Of a stretch of 64,000 bases of DNA, positions 1 to 12,333 are shown one piece after another. Location: positions 28,582,001-28,646,000 of the forward strand of contig NC_091048.1 in assembly GCF_963966145.1 (NCBI RefSeq), read 5' to 3'. The position numbers and the translations under genes were made by a program. The notes under the pieces were generated by a model. It had not been told where the DNA came from. It did no database searches and saw only the letters and a program-made list of their open reading frames with translations. The first letter of the stretch is position 1. Each line of letters begins with the position of its first letter. Source of the stretch: Tenebrio molitor. Taxonomy: Eukaryota; Arthropoda; Insecta; Coleoptera; Tenebrionidae.

Positions 1-159
1 GCGAAAGCACTTAGTGGCCGATGGCGTTGCACAAAGAATGCTGCGCGCCTAACGGATCGCCATTATCATCGACCTTCGCCACCATCAAAGCACTAATGTC
101 ATTTCGAAATTACCGTGTTTGGAGCAAATCGTGATAGAACTGGAAGATTTCAAGTCTTC

Positions 160-346
160 AGCCCCAAAGCAGAAGAATCGAGTGGATATTTCCCATTCTA
201 GCCTCATGGTGTCCCCCTTGCCGTCCAGATTTGACGCGCATTGCACAATTAGACGAGGTGTGAAGGTCGCCAAAAGAATCGAGTGATGTTTTCGATATCG
301 ATCCCGTGGTGTTCTCGTTACCGTCCAGATTTGGTGCCGGGAATTT
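160..346. repeat. Two-copy ~103-bp imperfect tandem repeat
   Basis: AAGAATCGAGTG followed about 65 bp later by CCGTCCAGATTTG occurs at about 172-234 and again at about 273-333. An open frame across it on the minus strand (85-366) encodes nothing recognisable. Confidence 0.5.
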
Positions 347-2539
347 ACGTGGGCAACAAGAAACAATTCGTGAACAACCGTGTCTAGATGCTGTTCACGG
401 TTCGGTTCTGAGAAACATTATATTTACATTAGACACCATATTATAAGGACATTATGCAGGCAAATGTGTACACGAGATAATCGATTGAGCGTGAATCCTG
501 AAGAGGTGGCGAGAGTCACGAAACGAGGATCAAAGTTTAAAGAGTCAAAAGACAAGTTGGGAAAGGGATACAAGTTATATTGTGTTCTATGACAACAAAA
601 AAAAATTTTTAGTAAGTGTGAGTGATATTATTACCATTATTATTATTTTTCAATATTTGGATTATTGTGACATATTTCTATCAATGAAATATATTTTAAA
701 TTTGATTTCCATGATCATTGGATTTTAGGGGTTTTTGCTCACTGAAAATAGTTAGCAAAGATGGCAATTGAATCACTAGTGAGGAAATAATATTTACTCA
801 CTAGTGAGCAAAGTGAATGTTTTGAGAGTTTGTGGATAGAGGGCGCCAAAAATGTTGTACTGATTTTTTTCAATCTGTTTTTTCGGATGTGACCTTTTCA
901 TGTCGTCACTAAATATTTTTTGTTGTTTTTCGGTGGGTTCTAGACTTAGCAAATTGAAAACATTTTGACAACTGCAGAAATATGCAACAGGATGCTCTCA
1001 GCAAGCAACAAACGCGAAAAAATCTTCAAGGTTTCATCCTCGACGACGTTTAGTATTTTGGAATGTTTTCCAGCGACCGTCAAAATGTTTCCGCCGTTTC
1101 TCGACGAGGCGTTGACGGACAAGATACCTGCGCTAATCTCGCTTCCTTACGAGATTCCTGATTGATGGCCAGGAGAGAAAATCGCATCGTCTAATTGATC
1201 CGGTTTTTGTTTTCCTGACACCTCCAATTAATGGGGTCCCCCGGGTGGAGCGGCCGGTGCGCACCTGCCCCCCGAAAGAAATCAATTTTCCAAATTACAC
1301 AAATAGTGAGGGACCCACGTCTGTTTTTAACGCACCTTTCGGCTTTCAAATTACAGGGCTCGGGGATGAACCGGTAATTTGTGTAAAGGCTACTCATTCC
1401 GGACGGTCCTTCTGCCAAGATGATCCGCGATGATACAGCTCGTTTTGATTGGGGGGGCTTTATTAATTTTTTAATTATAAAGTCGGGTGGTCGCGATTAG
1501 GGATTCGGTATGGTGGTTGAGGGGGTCTAACGATGGGGCCGGGGCTAACGGATATTAATGGTCGACGAGGAAATAATCAAACGGAATTTCTCAAAGGGGC
1601 AAAGTAAAAACCAAAAAAAAAACATGATTCTGAGCATTTTATAACCAAATTTATTTATTAATATTGATCGGACAACGCTGTTAGAAGCGATTCACCACCG
1701 GAACGCATTTTTCAAAAATTGATTATGGCAAGTGTGCTTACCCTGCAGCTCTAGTTTTTACAATTCCCCAACTGTTAATTTGTTGGAAATGGAGAGTCCC
1801 GATTGGACCACTCTGCTGTAATGAATCCATCAGACCTGATACACTTCGAGTGAGAGTAACCTAATTTAATGGAAAAAAATTAAAATTGCTGCTAAATATT
1901 CTAGCTTCTTTGACGTAACGTGTAATTAAGTGTTATTAAAAATTGAATAATAGAAAATTTCAACGCGTCCGAACTGATCTCTTACTTAAATGGAATCGGT
2001 TGAAGAAGAAAAATGAAAGGAAAAAGATTTCAAATTGAGAACGCACCTACCTAGTCGTTTCGATTGGTTATTTGGACAAGCAAAAGAGTTTTTGCTCTTG
2101 TACAAAATTTAATTAAGGATCAGGTGCTAAACACATGTTGTAAACATAAACATTGCGTCACTTCTTCGTCGTCGTCAAACTTTTACTGTGATGCGTTTCG
2201 TTTTTATGATGTCAGTCTAATTTGGAACGTGATCTTTTGTACTTCAGCACTGTTGAAGATTTTTAACATTTTTTTGTGCGGAAGCGACACGAAACATGTT
2301 TTGTCCATTACAACAACAAAAAAAGAAAACATGAAAACTAATTATTTTGTAAAAAAAAGTGTCCAAGAATGAAATCTTGAAATATATTATTCTAAATTTC
2401 CTTAAATCGGATTTTTAAATGAGATGCCAAAACATTTTGGAAGAGTGTCTGAAAGATAGTCCTGCTGCACTCGTACCGTTGGGATCCTCGCCTTCGGCCC
2501 AACTTCCGTACTCGTGATTAAATGCACCATTTTGCTCAC
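347..2539. other. AT-rich 3' flanking sequence without a recognisable gene
   Basis: Only short chance frames. It holds an 11-bp palindromic motif TCACTAGTGAG repeated near 773 and 800, a GC-richer patch around 1240-1300, and one copy of the dispersed GGCAAGTGTGCTTAC module at about 1727. I see no promoter or RNA gene. Confidence 0.5.
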
Positions 2540-3480
2540 TTGTATTGAAAATAGCTATTCTTAAATTTGGAGAAGGTAATTGACTCTCTTTCTCTTTAGC
2601 TTTTCTAGATAATGCAAAGCTAATTTAAGTGTTTTTTAAATTGATAGATAGATGATAGATGTACCTTCCATCTTTAAATGGTACAAAAAATTCTTTCATT
2701 TTGGGAATTTTTTTTTCTTTGTAACTTTTCTGGACAAAGCCTTGGCGGGAGGTGCATTTAGTTACTACAAAATTTAAATGGTACAAAATATCTTCTCTTC
2801 CTCAACTTTGTGAAATACACAAATTTTCTGTCTTTGAAACTTTTCTGCAAAAAGCACAGCTCATCTACATCGTTTTTGAAATTGATAAAAAAATACATCT
2901 AAGTAGTCGAAACTTGTCATATCTTCAATTTTGGGAAAGAAATTGGATTTCCTTTCTTTGTAACTTTTCTGGACAACCCTGGGCTAGTGTATTTCTTAAA
3001 ATTGACAGGAGGTACATCTAGGTACGAAACATTTTTAAATGGTACAAGAGATCTTTTATTTATCTGTTTCTTCAGTTTTGGGAAAGATATTTTCTTTATT
3101 TGTAACTTTTCTACACCGGGCGTACATTTTTTGTTTTTAATGTAAGGAAGGTAAATCTAGTTACTCCAAATTTTTAAATGGTACAAAAGAAATAATTTCT
3201 TCAAATTTGAGAAAGGAATTGATTCTCTTTCTTTCTGGAAAAAGCACAACAGATTTTCATCTTTTTAAAATTGACGGGAGGTAAATCTAGGCAGTACAAA
3301 TTTTAAATGGTACAAAAACTCTTCATTTCTTCATTTATGGGACAGAAATTGATCTTCTTTCTTTGTACAGTAGATGTTGATTTCTTCAACTATGAAGTTT
3401 TTTTGGCCAAAGCCTAGCTGGTGTACTTCTTTTATTACCAGAAAATAGTAAAAATTTTTAAAAGGTACAAAGATTTTAAT
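2540..3480. repeat. Diverged tandem array, unit ~130 bp
   Basis: The phrase TTTAAATGGTACAAAA recurs near 2672, 2773, 3036, 3173, 3303 and, degenerate, 3457. Each copy comes before TTCTTCAATTTTGGGAAAG-like and CTTTGTAACTTTTCTGGA-like blocks. This makes about seven units, strongly diverged. Short frames across it are not conserved between units and do not look coding. Confidence 0.75.
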
Positions 3481-4100
3481 TTCTTCAACTTTGTATCTGT
3501 TCTTTGGTGAGCCGGTTCGCAGCACAGCGTGCTGCCTACGCGTCCGCTCCCGCCCCATCCTCCCCCAGGCGGCCTCTCCACCTGATTACTCGGAAGAATC
3601 GGCCATAAAGCGCAATTTTGCAGCAGCGTCGTTCATTTTAATTTACGACGCAATAAAGCGACTCCACTTATCTCCGAAAAAGCGAATATTCGTCCGAATC
3701 GGGAGACGCAAGCAACAAAGTCACCGAAAGGAACGGTCCCGAAACGGCACTCTGAGGTCGCGATTCGGTCGTCGACGTCCGCGAGATGGCGGCCGCATCG
3801 CCACGGCGGCCATTCAAAGCGCGCCGTAAATTACCTAGCAGTGTTTTGTCACGGGAACAATTGGTCTCACACCTAGCACTCTTTGATGTTGCCGACACAT
3901 AAATCTAGCCACTTGCCTAATGAAAGGCCGTGACGTCACTCGGGGCTATGCCTCGGCCGCCCGCGATCTCTGCGCGGTAAGTGATCGTTGATTTATCGAT
4001 TTGGCGAATGATCGGCGGCGGTTTCCCAAACGAAACGGGTCGGGGTGGCGGCTCGCCGTCCCCGGACACATTTTCATAAATTACGATTAGCTCCCGCTTT
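3481..4100. other. GC-rich single-copy island, candidate cis-regulatory element
   Basis: Abrupt rise in GC against AT-rich flanks, with no repeat copies. It contains a perfect TGACGTCA palindrome at 3931-3938 (CREB/ATF-type site). Overlapping frames on both strands (3491-3829 plus, 3668-3898 minus) give Arg/Ser-rich products typical of chance frames in GC-rich DNA. Confidence 0.35.
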
Positions 4101-5852
4101 TTAATTAAATTTATTAAAAAAGGAGCCGAGTTAAGTGGAAATTTATGTCTGCTCTACCGGTTACGTGCGGATATATTTTAAAATTTAAGTACGTTCCACG
4201 ATACCGACAAAAACATAACTAGTTTTGTTTTTCATTAAAATGCTAATTTATCTCGCGCATAATTAGTGTTAACGAGTGTATCTGATTTTTTTCACATAGC
4301 TTCCATCAAATCCACTTTATTGTGTCTCTAAACTCCTTCTCATTAGACTCCGGTCGTCTCGTTTCTCTCCGGATTATTTATTATTATCGTCAAATTATTT
4401 TTTTTACATTTTTAAATCTCGTTGGCGGTGTCACCGTGCCCGTCTTAAACGACGGGTTAAGGGTGGTCTCACCTTTGGCGGTGTCTTATATCGCAATTAG
4501 AGATGGGAGCCTGTCATTAGTCCAGATAACGACATAACTAGACAAATGGGCACGAGTTGATCGTTTCAAATTATACCCTCGAGCCGCTCTCTAATTTCGA
4601 ACGCCGCCAACACCTACTGATGCGATTTTGGGACCGCGAAAGGGCCCCGACCCCAGGCACGACTGTCACAATACGGGGACGGCCCCGGCGCAGAATTTCT
4701 GATCGGTATTTGCGTAGGGGGCGGCGAGCCGACTCCGAAATGGTATACACAGTGACACGGACGACACACCAAAAAAGTACATTTTTAAAAAATAAAATTA
4801 TTTCCTCTACTTTTGTCAAATGAGAAATCGATTTGTCTTACGAGTAGGTATCTTATAGACCAAGATTATTTTTAAAATGTCTTTCATTTATAAAGTTTTA
4901 TAAAAAATTTACGACACTAATTTGCCAAGTTTTTGGAATATTTTGGCTTATTTCCATAATTTATGGATCACTAATAACAACTCGAAAATTTTATAAAAAA
5001 TAGAAAAATATAGTGATAATTTAACAATAATTATTTACATGACGATTGAGAAAAATGCATAATTTTTTACCGCGGAAAGAAATTTTTCACCCAGGGAAGA
5101 AAATGACACTTTACTAAACAAGTGCATCTACACTAATTTTTTCTATTACGAGTACATAGCTATTTTTTATTTCCCAGAAAAAACATTCTCAGAATTAGAG
5201 CATCGTAGTAAACACTCTTGCCGTTACGTCTTATTTTTAATTCTCGTTAATTGAGATTTTTACGAATTTTTGAAAAATTTATTTCGACAGCGATTCTGAA
5301 GAAAACATTCCAAAAGTACCTATTTCCGAAGACATTAAAGCAGTATGATTGGATTTATTACCAAAAAAATTTGGAACTGTGAAAGAAATGCCCAAAAATT
5401 TTACGAGAGTGTCATTTTGACTCATTCTCAAGCAAATCAGAAACGTTTATAATCAAAATCCTGGATAGAGTTGGCGAAGAAAAATATCTGGAATCAGTTT
5501 TAATAATGTGATGGAATTAAAATCGATAAATAAATCGTGATTTTTTTGATAAATTATTCAGAATATTATTTTTTGACAAATTTCCAAAAATTAATGATGA
5601 GAAAATATAAATCGATTTAAAAAAAAAATATTTCCCTTGCCATTCAACGTGGAAACGCTGCAAGCATTCGGGGCACTTTTCCATATTATCGGAAATTTTT
5701 GTACATATTATAAAACAAAAATGTTATGTAATTATTTCCTAAAAGAAATTAACTTATTGCTAATTTTCTAATAGATTCTATAAATACACAGTGAATGTTT
5801 TTTCGAAATTAAAAATTCTAAAAAAAATGTATTTGCCAGTAGCTATACTGTG
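4101..5852. other. Gene-free AT-rich flank
   Basis: No recognisable gene. One degraded copy of the dispersed module (CATCGTAGTAAACACTCTTG, then CCGTTACG) lies at about 5189-5228. The rest is AT-rich with no repeat structure I could resolve. Confidence 0.5.
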
Positions 5853-6047
5853 TATCGGTATTCATTTAAAAATATTCTCAAAGTAGGCGTTGAAGTGTCG
5901 ATTGTGAACGCACCACTCATTCATCCGCAAAATAAAAACACAAACAACGCAAAAAGTAAGGTTAGATTTAAACAGTTGATCCGTAATCTGATATCCGTGG
6001 TGCGTTCACAATCGACTCTTCAGCGCCAACTTTGAGAAACACCGATA
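5853..6047. mobile_element. MITE family A, copy 1
   Basis: A 195-bp foldback element. TATCGG...TTCATTT and GTCGATTGTGAACGCACCA on the left are mirrored by TGGTGCGTTCACAATCGAC and ACACCGATA on the right. The left arm carries a small insertion. The core CAAACAACGCAAAAAGTAAG is shared with the copies at 18866 and 23538. No coding capacity. Confidence 0.8.
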
Positions 6048-6499
6048 TACAGGCTTATGATAAAGAAACGCACAAAATTCATAAAAGGCACAGTATTAAT
6101 TTTTGAAAAAAGTTCAAAAACACGTCAAACAGTTTTTTAAATTCTGCGTCTTTTAACGTATATAGAAACAAAATTGGGGCAAATTTATCAAAGTTATGAC
6201 GTCATTAATATTTTTCCAAATGGGAAGCTACGATTCCGATTAGATTATTTGACAGAGCTTATTTTTCTGGATTATAAAAATCTAGTTTTAGTAGGGATTA
6301 CATAAAAAAATAATCAAATTAATAAATAATAAAAAAACGAAATAAACTTGATTTTAATAATAACTAATAAATAAATTAAACAATACTTTAAAGCAAGAAT
6401 TTACTCTAAAAACTGTTTGACGTGTTTTTGCATTTTTTTTTCAAAAATTAATACTACGTTTTCTGAATTTTGTGCGTTACTTTATCATAACCCTGTATA
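6048..6499. mobile_element. MITE family B with ~95-bp terminal inverted repeats
   Basis: The left end TACAGGCTTATGATAAAG and the right end TTTATCATAACCCTGTA are inverted copies. Homology runs through AAACGCACAAAATTCA and AACACGTCAAACAGTTTTT, about 95 bp each side. TA/TATA at both edges suggests a TA-targeting (Tc1/mariner-like) mobilising transposase. It directly abuts family A at its left. The interior contains a TGACGTCA palindrome at 6197-6204. Confidence 0.85.
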
Positions 6500-6517
6500 T
6501 AATACTGAATGTATGTA

Positions 6518-6919
6518 TACCGTGTGTCCAAAAAGTCTGGAAACACCCCCAATAAAATAGAAACGAATGATTTTCGAGAAAAATGCAAAAACAGGTGAAC
6601 TAGCGTTTTCAAAAAGCTTTTTGTTGATGGTATCCGTTTGCTGTTTTTGATGACCTTGAAAGAGTTATGATGTCATCAGAGGTTTTTAATAGATATTTTA
6701 ATTGTCTACCCGACGGACAAAAAAAAATTCAATTTACATAAGAAATTTCCTGAAAAAACCTAATTTTTTTAATAATACATATAATAATTTTTTCAAGGTC
6801 ATCGAAAAGACCGAACTGACACTATCAGCAGAAAGCTTTTTTAAAACACCAATTGACCTGTCTAGATTCTTTCAAAAATTATGCGTTTGGGTGTTTCCAG
6901 ACTTTTTGGACACACTGTA
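6518..6919. mobile_element. MITE family C with ~150-bp terminal inverted repeats
   Basis: The ends GTGTGTCCAAAAAGTCTGG and CCAGACTTTTTGGACACAC are perfect inverted copies over 19 bp. Weaker inverted homology continues to GATGACCTTGAAA on the left and TTTTTTCAAGGTCATCG on the right. Flanked by TA dinucleotides. A 241-codon open frame starting at 6702 begins inside it and runs into unrelated flank, so it is treated as spurious. Confidence 0.85.
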
Positions 6920-7476
6920 TATTTTTTTACGTTTACCTCTAAATTTTAACCAAAACCTTGCATCGAAGAAATTGTTTACTTATTTTTCTACAAAATTCGA
7001 ACAACATTTTACATCGTCCAGATTTTATTATCAAGAATCTGCATCATTCAAGCTAAATACTGCACGCTCCCACACTACACCAATTTTTCTTTCAGTCCCA
7101 ATCACCCATTTTCTTTACTTACTTGCTCTCCCTCCACATTCCATTTCGAAATATTTTTTTAAATATTTTACTCCATCGCGGCGGACCACCTGCAGGTCCG
7201 GATTAAACGGATTAAATAACGGATTAAAATATTTCAACAATTGCTTTAATTACTCTATTGCTGATCTGGCACGTGATAGTGCCTCGTTAGCAATTATTAT
7301 TAGCATTCGGAGTGGCCGGAAACGAACCTCTCTTTTGACAGGATCGTACTCTGCGATTTTTTGCGCCTCGCGTTTCAAATTACTTCGTATTGCCATGATC
7401 GCAATGACAACCGGAAACGACAGCTGACACCGTGTATATGCGTGGTTATAAAAAATTCGTACACGTTTCGAGTAAT
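6920..7476. other. Sequence between the MITE cluster and the ladybird 3' end
   Basis: AT-rich on its left side, with a moderately GC-rich portion at 7170-7420 that could be regulatory. No gene recognised. Confidence 0.4.
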
Positions 7477-7482
7477 TTTATT
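7477..7482 (-). promoter_or_regulatory. Candidate poly(A) signal of ladybird
   Basis: AATAAA on the minus strand lies about 200 bp after the stop codon, giving a short 3' UTR of roughly 7682-7455. It is the first canonical hexamer downstream in an AT-rich region, so its use is likely but not proven. Confidence 0.5.
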
Positions 7483-7681
7483 TTCATCCACATCGACGCT
7501 AGGACAGTTTTAAGTACTAAAGCTCTATATAATACACATTTTAGGTATATTAAAATATTGCAAATACCCGTCGAAAAGACGAAACAATAAATTATCTAAT
7601 TACATGTTACCAGGATATCTTACAACTTTTACAAACACAATCAGACTATTTACATTATGTACAGTAGTGGGACCACTTCCG

Positions 7682-8064
7682 TTACTTGTCCGTCGTGACG
7701 ACCAGGTTCTTCGGACAGTCGTCGTCGGTGATGATGGCCTTCTTCTTGAGTATCCCCAAGTCCTGGACGTTCTCGAGGAAGCTCTTGTGCGCGGTGAGGA
7801 GCTTGGCGCTCTCGACGTCCTTCTTGAGCTCCTCCATGTCGCGCTTGAGCTTGGCCCTCCGGTTCTGGAACCAGGTGATGACTTGGGCGTTGGTCAGGCC
7901 CAGCGAGGAGGCGATCTCGTCGCGGTCCGCCGGACTGAGGTACTTCTGGTAGAGGAACCTCTTCTCCAGCTCGAAGATCTGGTGGTTGGTGAAGGCCGTC
8001 CGCGACTTTCGCTTCTTCTTGGGCTGCTGGCGCGAGTTGAACAGGTTGAGGTGGTTCTGGCCGT
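7682..8064 (-). CDS. lb: Ladybird homeobox protein, exon 2 (homeodomain and C-terminus)
   Basis: This exon encodes residues 203-329, and its split first codon (Asp) is completed from exon 1. The acceptor reads CCCGCAG on the minus strand. The homeodomain occupies residues 220-279 (about 8014-7835). It contains FTNHQIFELEKRFLYQKYLS, the recognition-helix core WFQNRRAK, Gln50 and Asn51, and Thr at position 47 in place of the more usual Ile or Val, a hallmark of the Lbx and Tlx classes. Downstream, AHKSFLENVQDLGILKKK (294-311) matches the conserved tail of insect ladybird proteins. The stop is at 7684-7682. Known roles of the family are segmental muscle and heart cell identity and epidermal or neural patterning by sequence-specific DNA binding. 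Many insects carry one or two paralogues; only one is visible here, so I cannot say whether it corresponds to fly lbe or lbl. Confidence 0.97.
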
Positions 8065-8739
8065 CTGCGGGAGAAAGACGGATTAGTTCGTGTGCGGGCA
8101 ACGATTTTGAAAGGCTCTTTGCTCGCCGTAATAATGCAAATGAATAAAGACAAGTGGTCCGAGCCGGAGCGTTATTATTATTAATGATATCGCCAAATCA
8201 TTCTGTTTGGCCGACCGGGGCCTAGCTGGTAGTAACTGGCAGGTGTGACTAACACGGGGCCTTTGAGGGCCGAGCCGACACCGGACCATCCGCCTCTTCC
8301 TCTTCCACCGAAGCTACCCAACTTCCAAGACTCGCTTGGCCGGCTGGAGGTTCGCCTCGGTTTCACCTACAGCAGTGTGACTATGACTTAATGTTTTAAA
8401 CTGTAATCTTGTAGTTAATATTGAATTTTTTGGGAATTCTTCGGATGGTTCCGAACCGTACGGCCGTTTGTCTAAATGGTGCTGATGCCCCTGACGTTTT
8501 TACACCTCTAATTATGTCGATCGGAGATGGATTCACACGGACCGACGGGTTCAAGGATTTTTCCCGGTATTGTGGACCGATCACGAACACCTCTTTCAGC
8601 TTACTTCATTTTTTTTCTATTACATTACATTCCAACGCCTGCTAACGAGATGACGGTAATCTGATACCAAATAAAGCACCGTTCACGCGGACTCACGCAA
8701 ACGTATTCGTTACGTTTTTGTGCGATTTTTAAAACACTC

Positions 8740-8895
8740 CGATACCCTCAACAAAGAAGTCTTGGATTTTCTCATGGGCTATGAGTCATATCTCGGCGAA
8801 TATCGGTCTCAAGATCTGTCACTGGTTTGTCGCTCCGCCTTCGCGCCAACATTTCCAAGGTCACAGCCCATGAGAGACTCCAACACCTTTTGTTT
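8740..8895 (-). repeat. Dispersed repeat family J, first half, inverted copy
   Basis: TCACTGGTTTGTCGCTCCGC and CCAAGGTCACAGCCCATGAG at 8818-8875 are the reverse complement of the segment at about 45516-45577. A further TTCTCATGGGCTATGAG at about 8768 makes this copy internally palindromic. Confidence 0.6.
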
Positions 8896-9315
8896 TGGAC
8901 CAGAAAAAAAAAGTAGATCTTACACTTGATTTACTCAGATTTACGCCTGTCGTATTAGAGAATGTTTGAAAAGAAAAATCTAAATACGATTTTATTTCTT
9001 TCAGTATTTATGATTCATCTATATTCAACGAGGATTAAAATTAAGGATTCTGAATTTATCACCTTGTTTTACATCTCACAACTCTCACTTAACGCAACGA
9101 TGACCAATCAAAGCGACTCTGAAAGATTAAATTGATTCCTACAAGACTCTGGAACTGATTACAGAAAAACATGTTTCTCTTCATAATTATGCCAGTTTTG
9201 AATTAATCCATATTTTATTTTATTCAAGAGGATTTTGTTTCGACTGGTATTAAAGCTAGTTTTAGAGTCATGCGTAACGTAACAAACAGTGTTTTAGTTC
9301 CACGCGTAACGTAAC

Positions 9316-9520
9316 CGAGTACTGTGGCCAAGCGCCTAGCGCGCCACTTTACATTCGCGAGGTCCCGGGTTCTAACCCTGACCAGGTGTGGGTTTTTTTC
9401 AAAAGTTTCCCCACACCATCACATCGTGGTGTCTCATATCACAGATAAGGCGAATGCTGGGTCAGTACTACCAACCTCTTAGTACCTACTACCACCTTCC
9501 ATCCTCACCGTACCCTTCCC
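9316..9520 (+). mobile_element. tRNA-derived SINE
   Basis: The head reads like a degraded tRNA. There is a box A-like TGGCCAAGCGC at 9325-9335 and a box B-like GGTTCTAACC at 9368-9377 (consensus GGTTCGANNCC), 43 bp apart, with TAGCGCGCCA and GCGAGGTCCCGG between them as in many tRNA-headed SINEs. The body follows with a T-run, then a small hairpin (GTGTGGG with CCCCACAC). I cannot fix the 3' end or the parental tRNA. It does not fold as a complete tRNA, so it is not called as a tRNA gene. Confidence 0.6.
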
Positions 9521-12333
9521 GAAATTAGAAGATTATTGATAACATGATAACGTTATCCGTGGTGCCCCCCGACCTCCCCGTGTCGCTAATCGGATGGTAC
9601 TGGCAATAAAAGAGGGCGCGGCAGCCGGTTAAAACACTTTTCGTGTTTAGAAAGGAGGCAATAAAGTGATGTTTGTCCATTGTAAAAACAACGAATCCAA
9701 TAAAAGCACCATCGCCACGTGTGAACGTACTCGTGTCTAAATTCTGCAATAGCGCTTTCTACGGTTCTTGGGCGCTTCCTCCACCACCTGAGTAAAACGT
9801 GTCCTAATCGAATCGTCGTCGAGCGCACTTTACTCCGAAGCTCCGGAAATAAATTCCCCACGTTTCTGAAAACGGCCTCGTAAATGTTCCCATAATAAAA
9901 CAGTTCGAGTGTGAAAGTGGATTTTTGTTGTGTTCGCCCCAAACAAAATGGACTCGGACTACAAAAGCCCAGGACACATCAACGGCAATTGCTGATTTAG
10001 ATGTACGGCCGGCGAATTCCCGGAAAGTAATGGACAGATAAATTTGAGCCGGGTTATGCCGGATTTTATCGTGTCGATTTTCGGGAAGAGCACAAAGTGC
10101 AACCGACTTATTCAATTTGGAATTTTATCAATCGCCGAAATTTGCAGAATGGCAGTAATTAACGAGGCTCATGCTTGAGTAGGTCGCGCAAATCAATTTC
10201 TATGGGTTGAGATGGTTTCGGGAAGCAGCGGTACCCTGAGAAGCTGCCGACACGATGTAAAGCGGCGTTCACTGCTGACGCACGCATATGTAAGAAAGCG
10301 AAATTGTTGCGTTGCGCTCTGATTCACCACTCGTAAAGCGAAACACACAAAATAAAGTATTTTGTCATTGTTATAAAAGAGTAATTGTGATTTTTGGTGT
10401 GGATTTCTTCAGGCGGCACTTGCAAAAAGTGAACCCTTCTTACGTGTGCGCTATGATATAAATTAGAGTGGACGAAAGTGATTTGGTAATCTAATCGCTG
10501 GACTAAATTCGTGTTTCTGGTTAAAATTGTGTTTTTTTTCGTTACATATTTGTAAGACTGGTGTTGAAACGGATTTGTTTAACCGGGAATGACCTCAACT
10601 ATATTATTTGTAAATGTGAAATAACAAAAATGTCTTTTCTACCACTTCGATTGGAAGTAGACATTTCATTATTGTTTTTCTCTCTCTGGGGACTAAAAGT
10701 GGTGGAAGTAAAAACGTCAGGTTGACATTTACGAAATTATAACAATCTGAGTGGAATACTTAGTAGATTATATCATTAATAGTAGAAGGTCTTCTTGTGC
10801 TTCGCCCAGTTGCGCCTCAACTGCGTCTCGGTCACAGTTTTTTTTTTTTTTTTGCAAAATGAGTCGTATGGGGAGTCGTGACGTGTTGTTGAAATCGAAA
10901 ATAAAAACTACATAAAATTGTATCGTATCCAGGAGCAAAACGTTCTCGTTTTGAAGATGATTTCTTAACGATCATTCGGCAGAAGTGCGTTTAAAGCTTG
11001 TTCCTTTGACGGAGAGCATCGTCGGTGCATCCACAAGCGAACCGTCAAGTCTAAGATTAAATTTAATAGACTGGGAAGCGGTGAAACGATGTTATTTTTA
11101 ACGAGCTCTGTCGCTTTGATTTAATGTATTAAATCGGAGTTAACAGTTGACAGAAGTATTTAAAATAACATACATTTCTGCTTCTCGTCTTGATACTTTT
11201 ATTGCTCCGTTTTCTGACAGGTTTGTTGCTCTAATATTATCGACGAAAAAATCCCAGTCAAAAGGACCCGACGCGCAATTACGCATATTAAAATCCATAA
11301 ATCATAAGGCCCGGCTTAACAAACGAAAACATAATAATCACAGGACTTTATTACTAATAAAAGTCCCCAATAAAGAACCGCGTCTAACATTATCCAGTAC
11401 ATTAGCACTAGTTTATTGGATAAATTCCTGACGTCCACCCCTCCTCGCCGACACCATTAATACGTATTAAGCTAACGTATTGTCACCCCTAAGTACGACA
11501 GCGACCCACACGGACTCACCCCGTCATCCCTTGCAATTTTTTATTCGCGATTGTATCTCTCTTGACCTACCTCTTCGCGAGGCCAAAAAAATTCGTACGG
11601 ACGTGCCAATTACGCCATTAAAATCGTACTGAATTGATTTGGAAATCATCGTTCTAGCCTGAAGGGCAAATTTCATGCTTATTAAACTAAAGCGCGTCTA
11701 AATTGGTTGTTACAAGAAGATGCGGATTCGTGGCCTCTCTATTAATAATAATAGGCAGCGCAAGGATGTCGACGATGAATTCTTCAAATACGGTACCAGG
11801 AGACAATTTAATTAAGAAAATTTATGAAGACGGGCGAAAGTTTTCGCTCTTGATTTATTATCGGTGCTCTTGGTCAATAAGTAATTTGATAGTACCATTG
11901 ATGAACGATCTTTTCTTTTAGTACCGTTTCGAAGAAATCATCTTCGATTTGATTCTTTTAAATCGCCTTGGTTTTCTCCACGTGGTACTAATTTGGCACT
12001 TCAAAGACACAATGATCTATTCGAGTAATAATTCAAGAGAGCGCTGACAGAGCGGGAAAGTAATTGTAGTAACAGTACTGGATGTTATTTTGATTATAAA
12101 TTTCCTGAATTCAGTACCAGGGACTAATTAAGAAGTTTAGGAAGAATTTATGGGGCTGGATTGAATTGTTTTGTACACGATTTTGTCACTTTTCTAATTT
12201 ATGAGTCGAAAAATTTGCTGAGGCAACAAAATAAAATGACCGTTTGACGAAATAATTAAAGAAACGGTTCGAAAATATTTTGGTGAGTCAGAAATGAGCG
12301 ATGGAAAATGGCTGGAATAACTGGACGAAATAA
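9521..12333. other. Intronic sequence without a gene
   Basis: Mixed composition. A family J fragment lies at 10785-10835. The segment at 10600-10740 contains ACTAAAAGTGGTGGAAG and GTCAGGTTGACATTTACG, which resembles the left part of family N (see 13980 and 51005). No convincing coding exon on either strand. Confidence 0.45.
10785..10835 (+). repeat. Dispersed repeat family J, second half, fragment
   Basis: CGCCCAGTTGCGCCTCAAC and TGCGTCTCGGTC match the copies at about 45590 and 62130. The copy is truncated at a T-run at about 10839. Confidence 0.6.

Noticed and set aside
6702..7427. Longest open frame in the window (241 codons, plus strand)
   Set aside because: It begins inside MITE C and runs into unrelated 3' flank. 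The composition is that of translated AT-rich DNA, no domain is recognisable, and it lies antisense to the end of ladybird transcription.
7604..8153. Several long frames overlapping ladybird exon 2 on both strands
   Set aside because: These are shadows of the GC-rich homeobox exon. Only the frame with the homeodomain is meaningful.
9316..9390. A functional tRNA gene
   Set aside because: Box B has T where G is expected, no acceptor-stem pairing was found, and the sequence continues as a SINE body.
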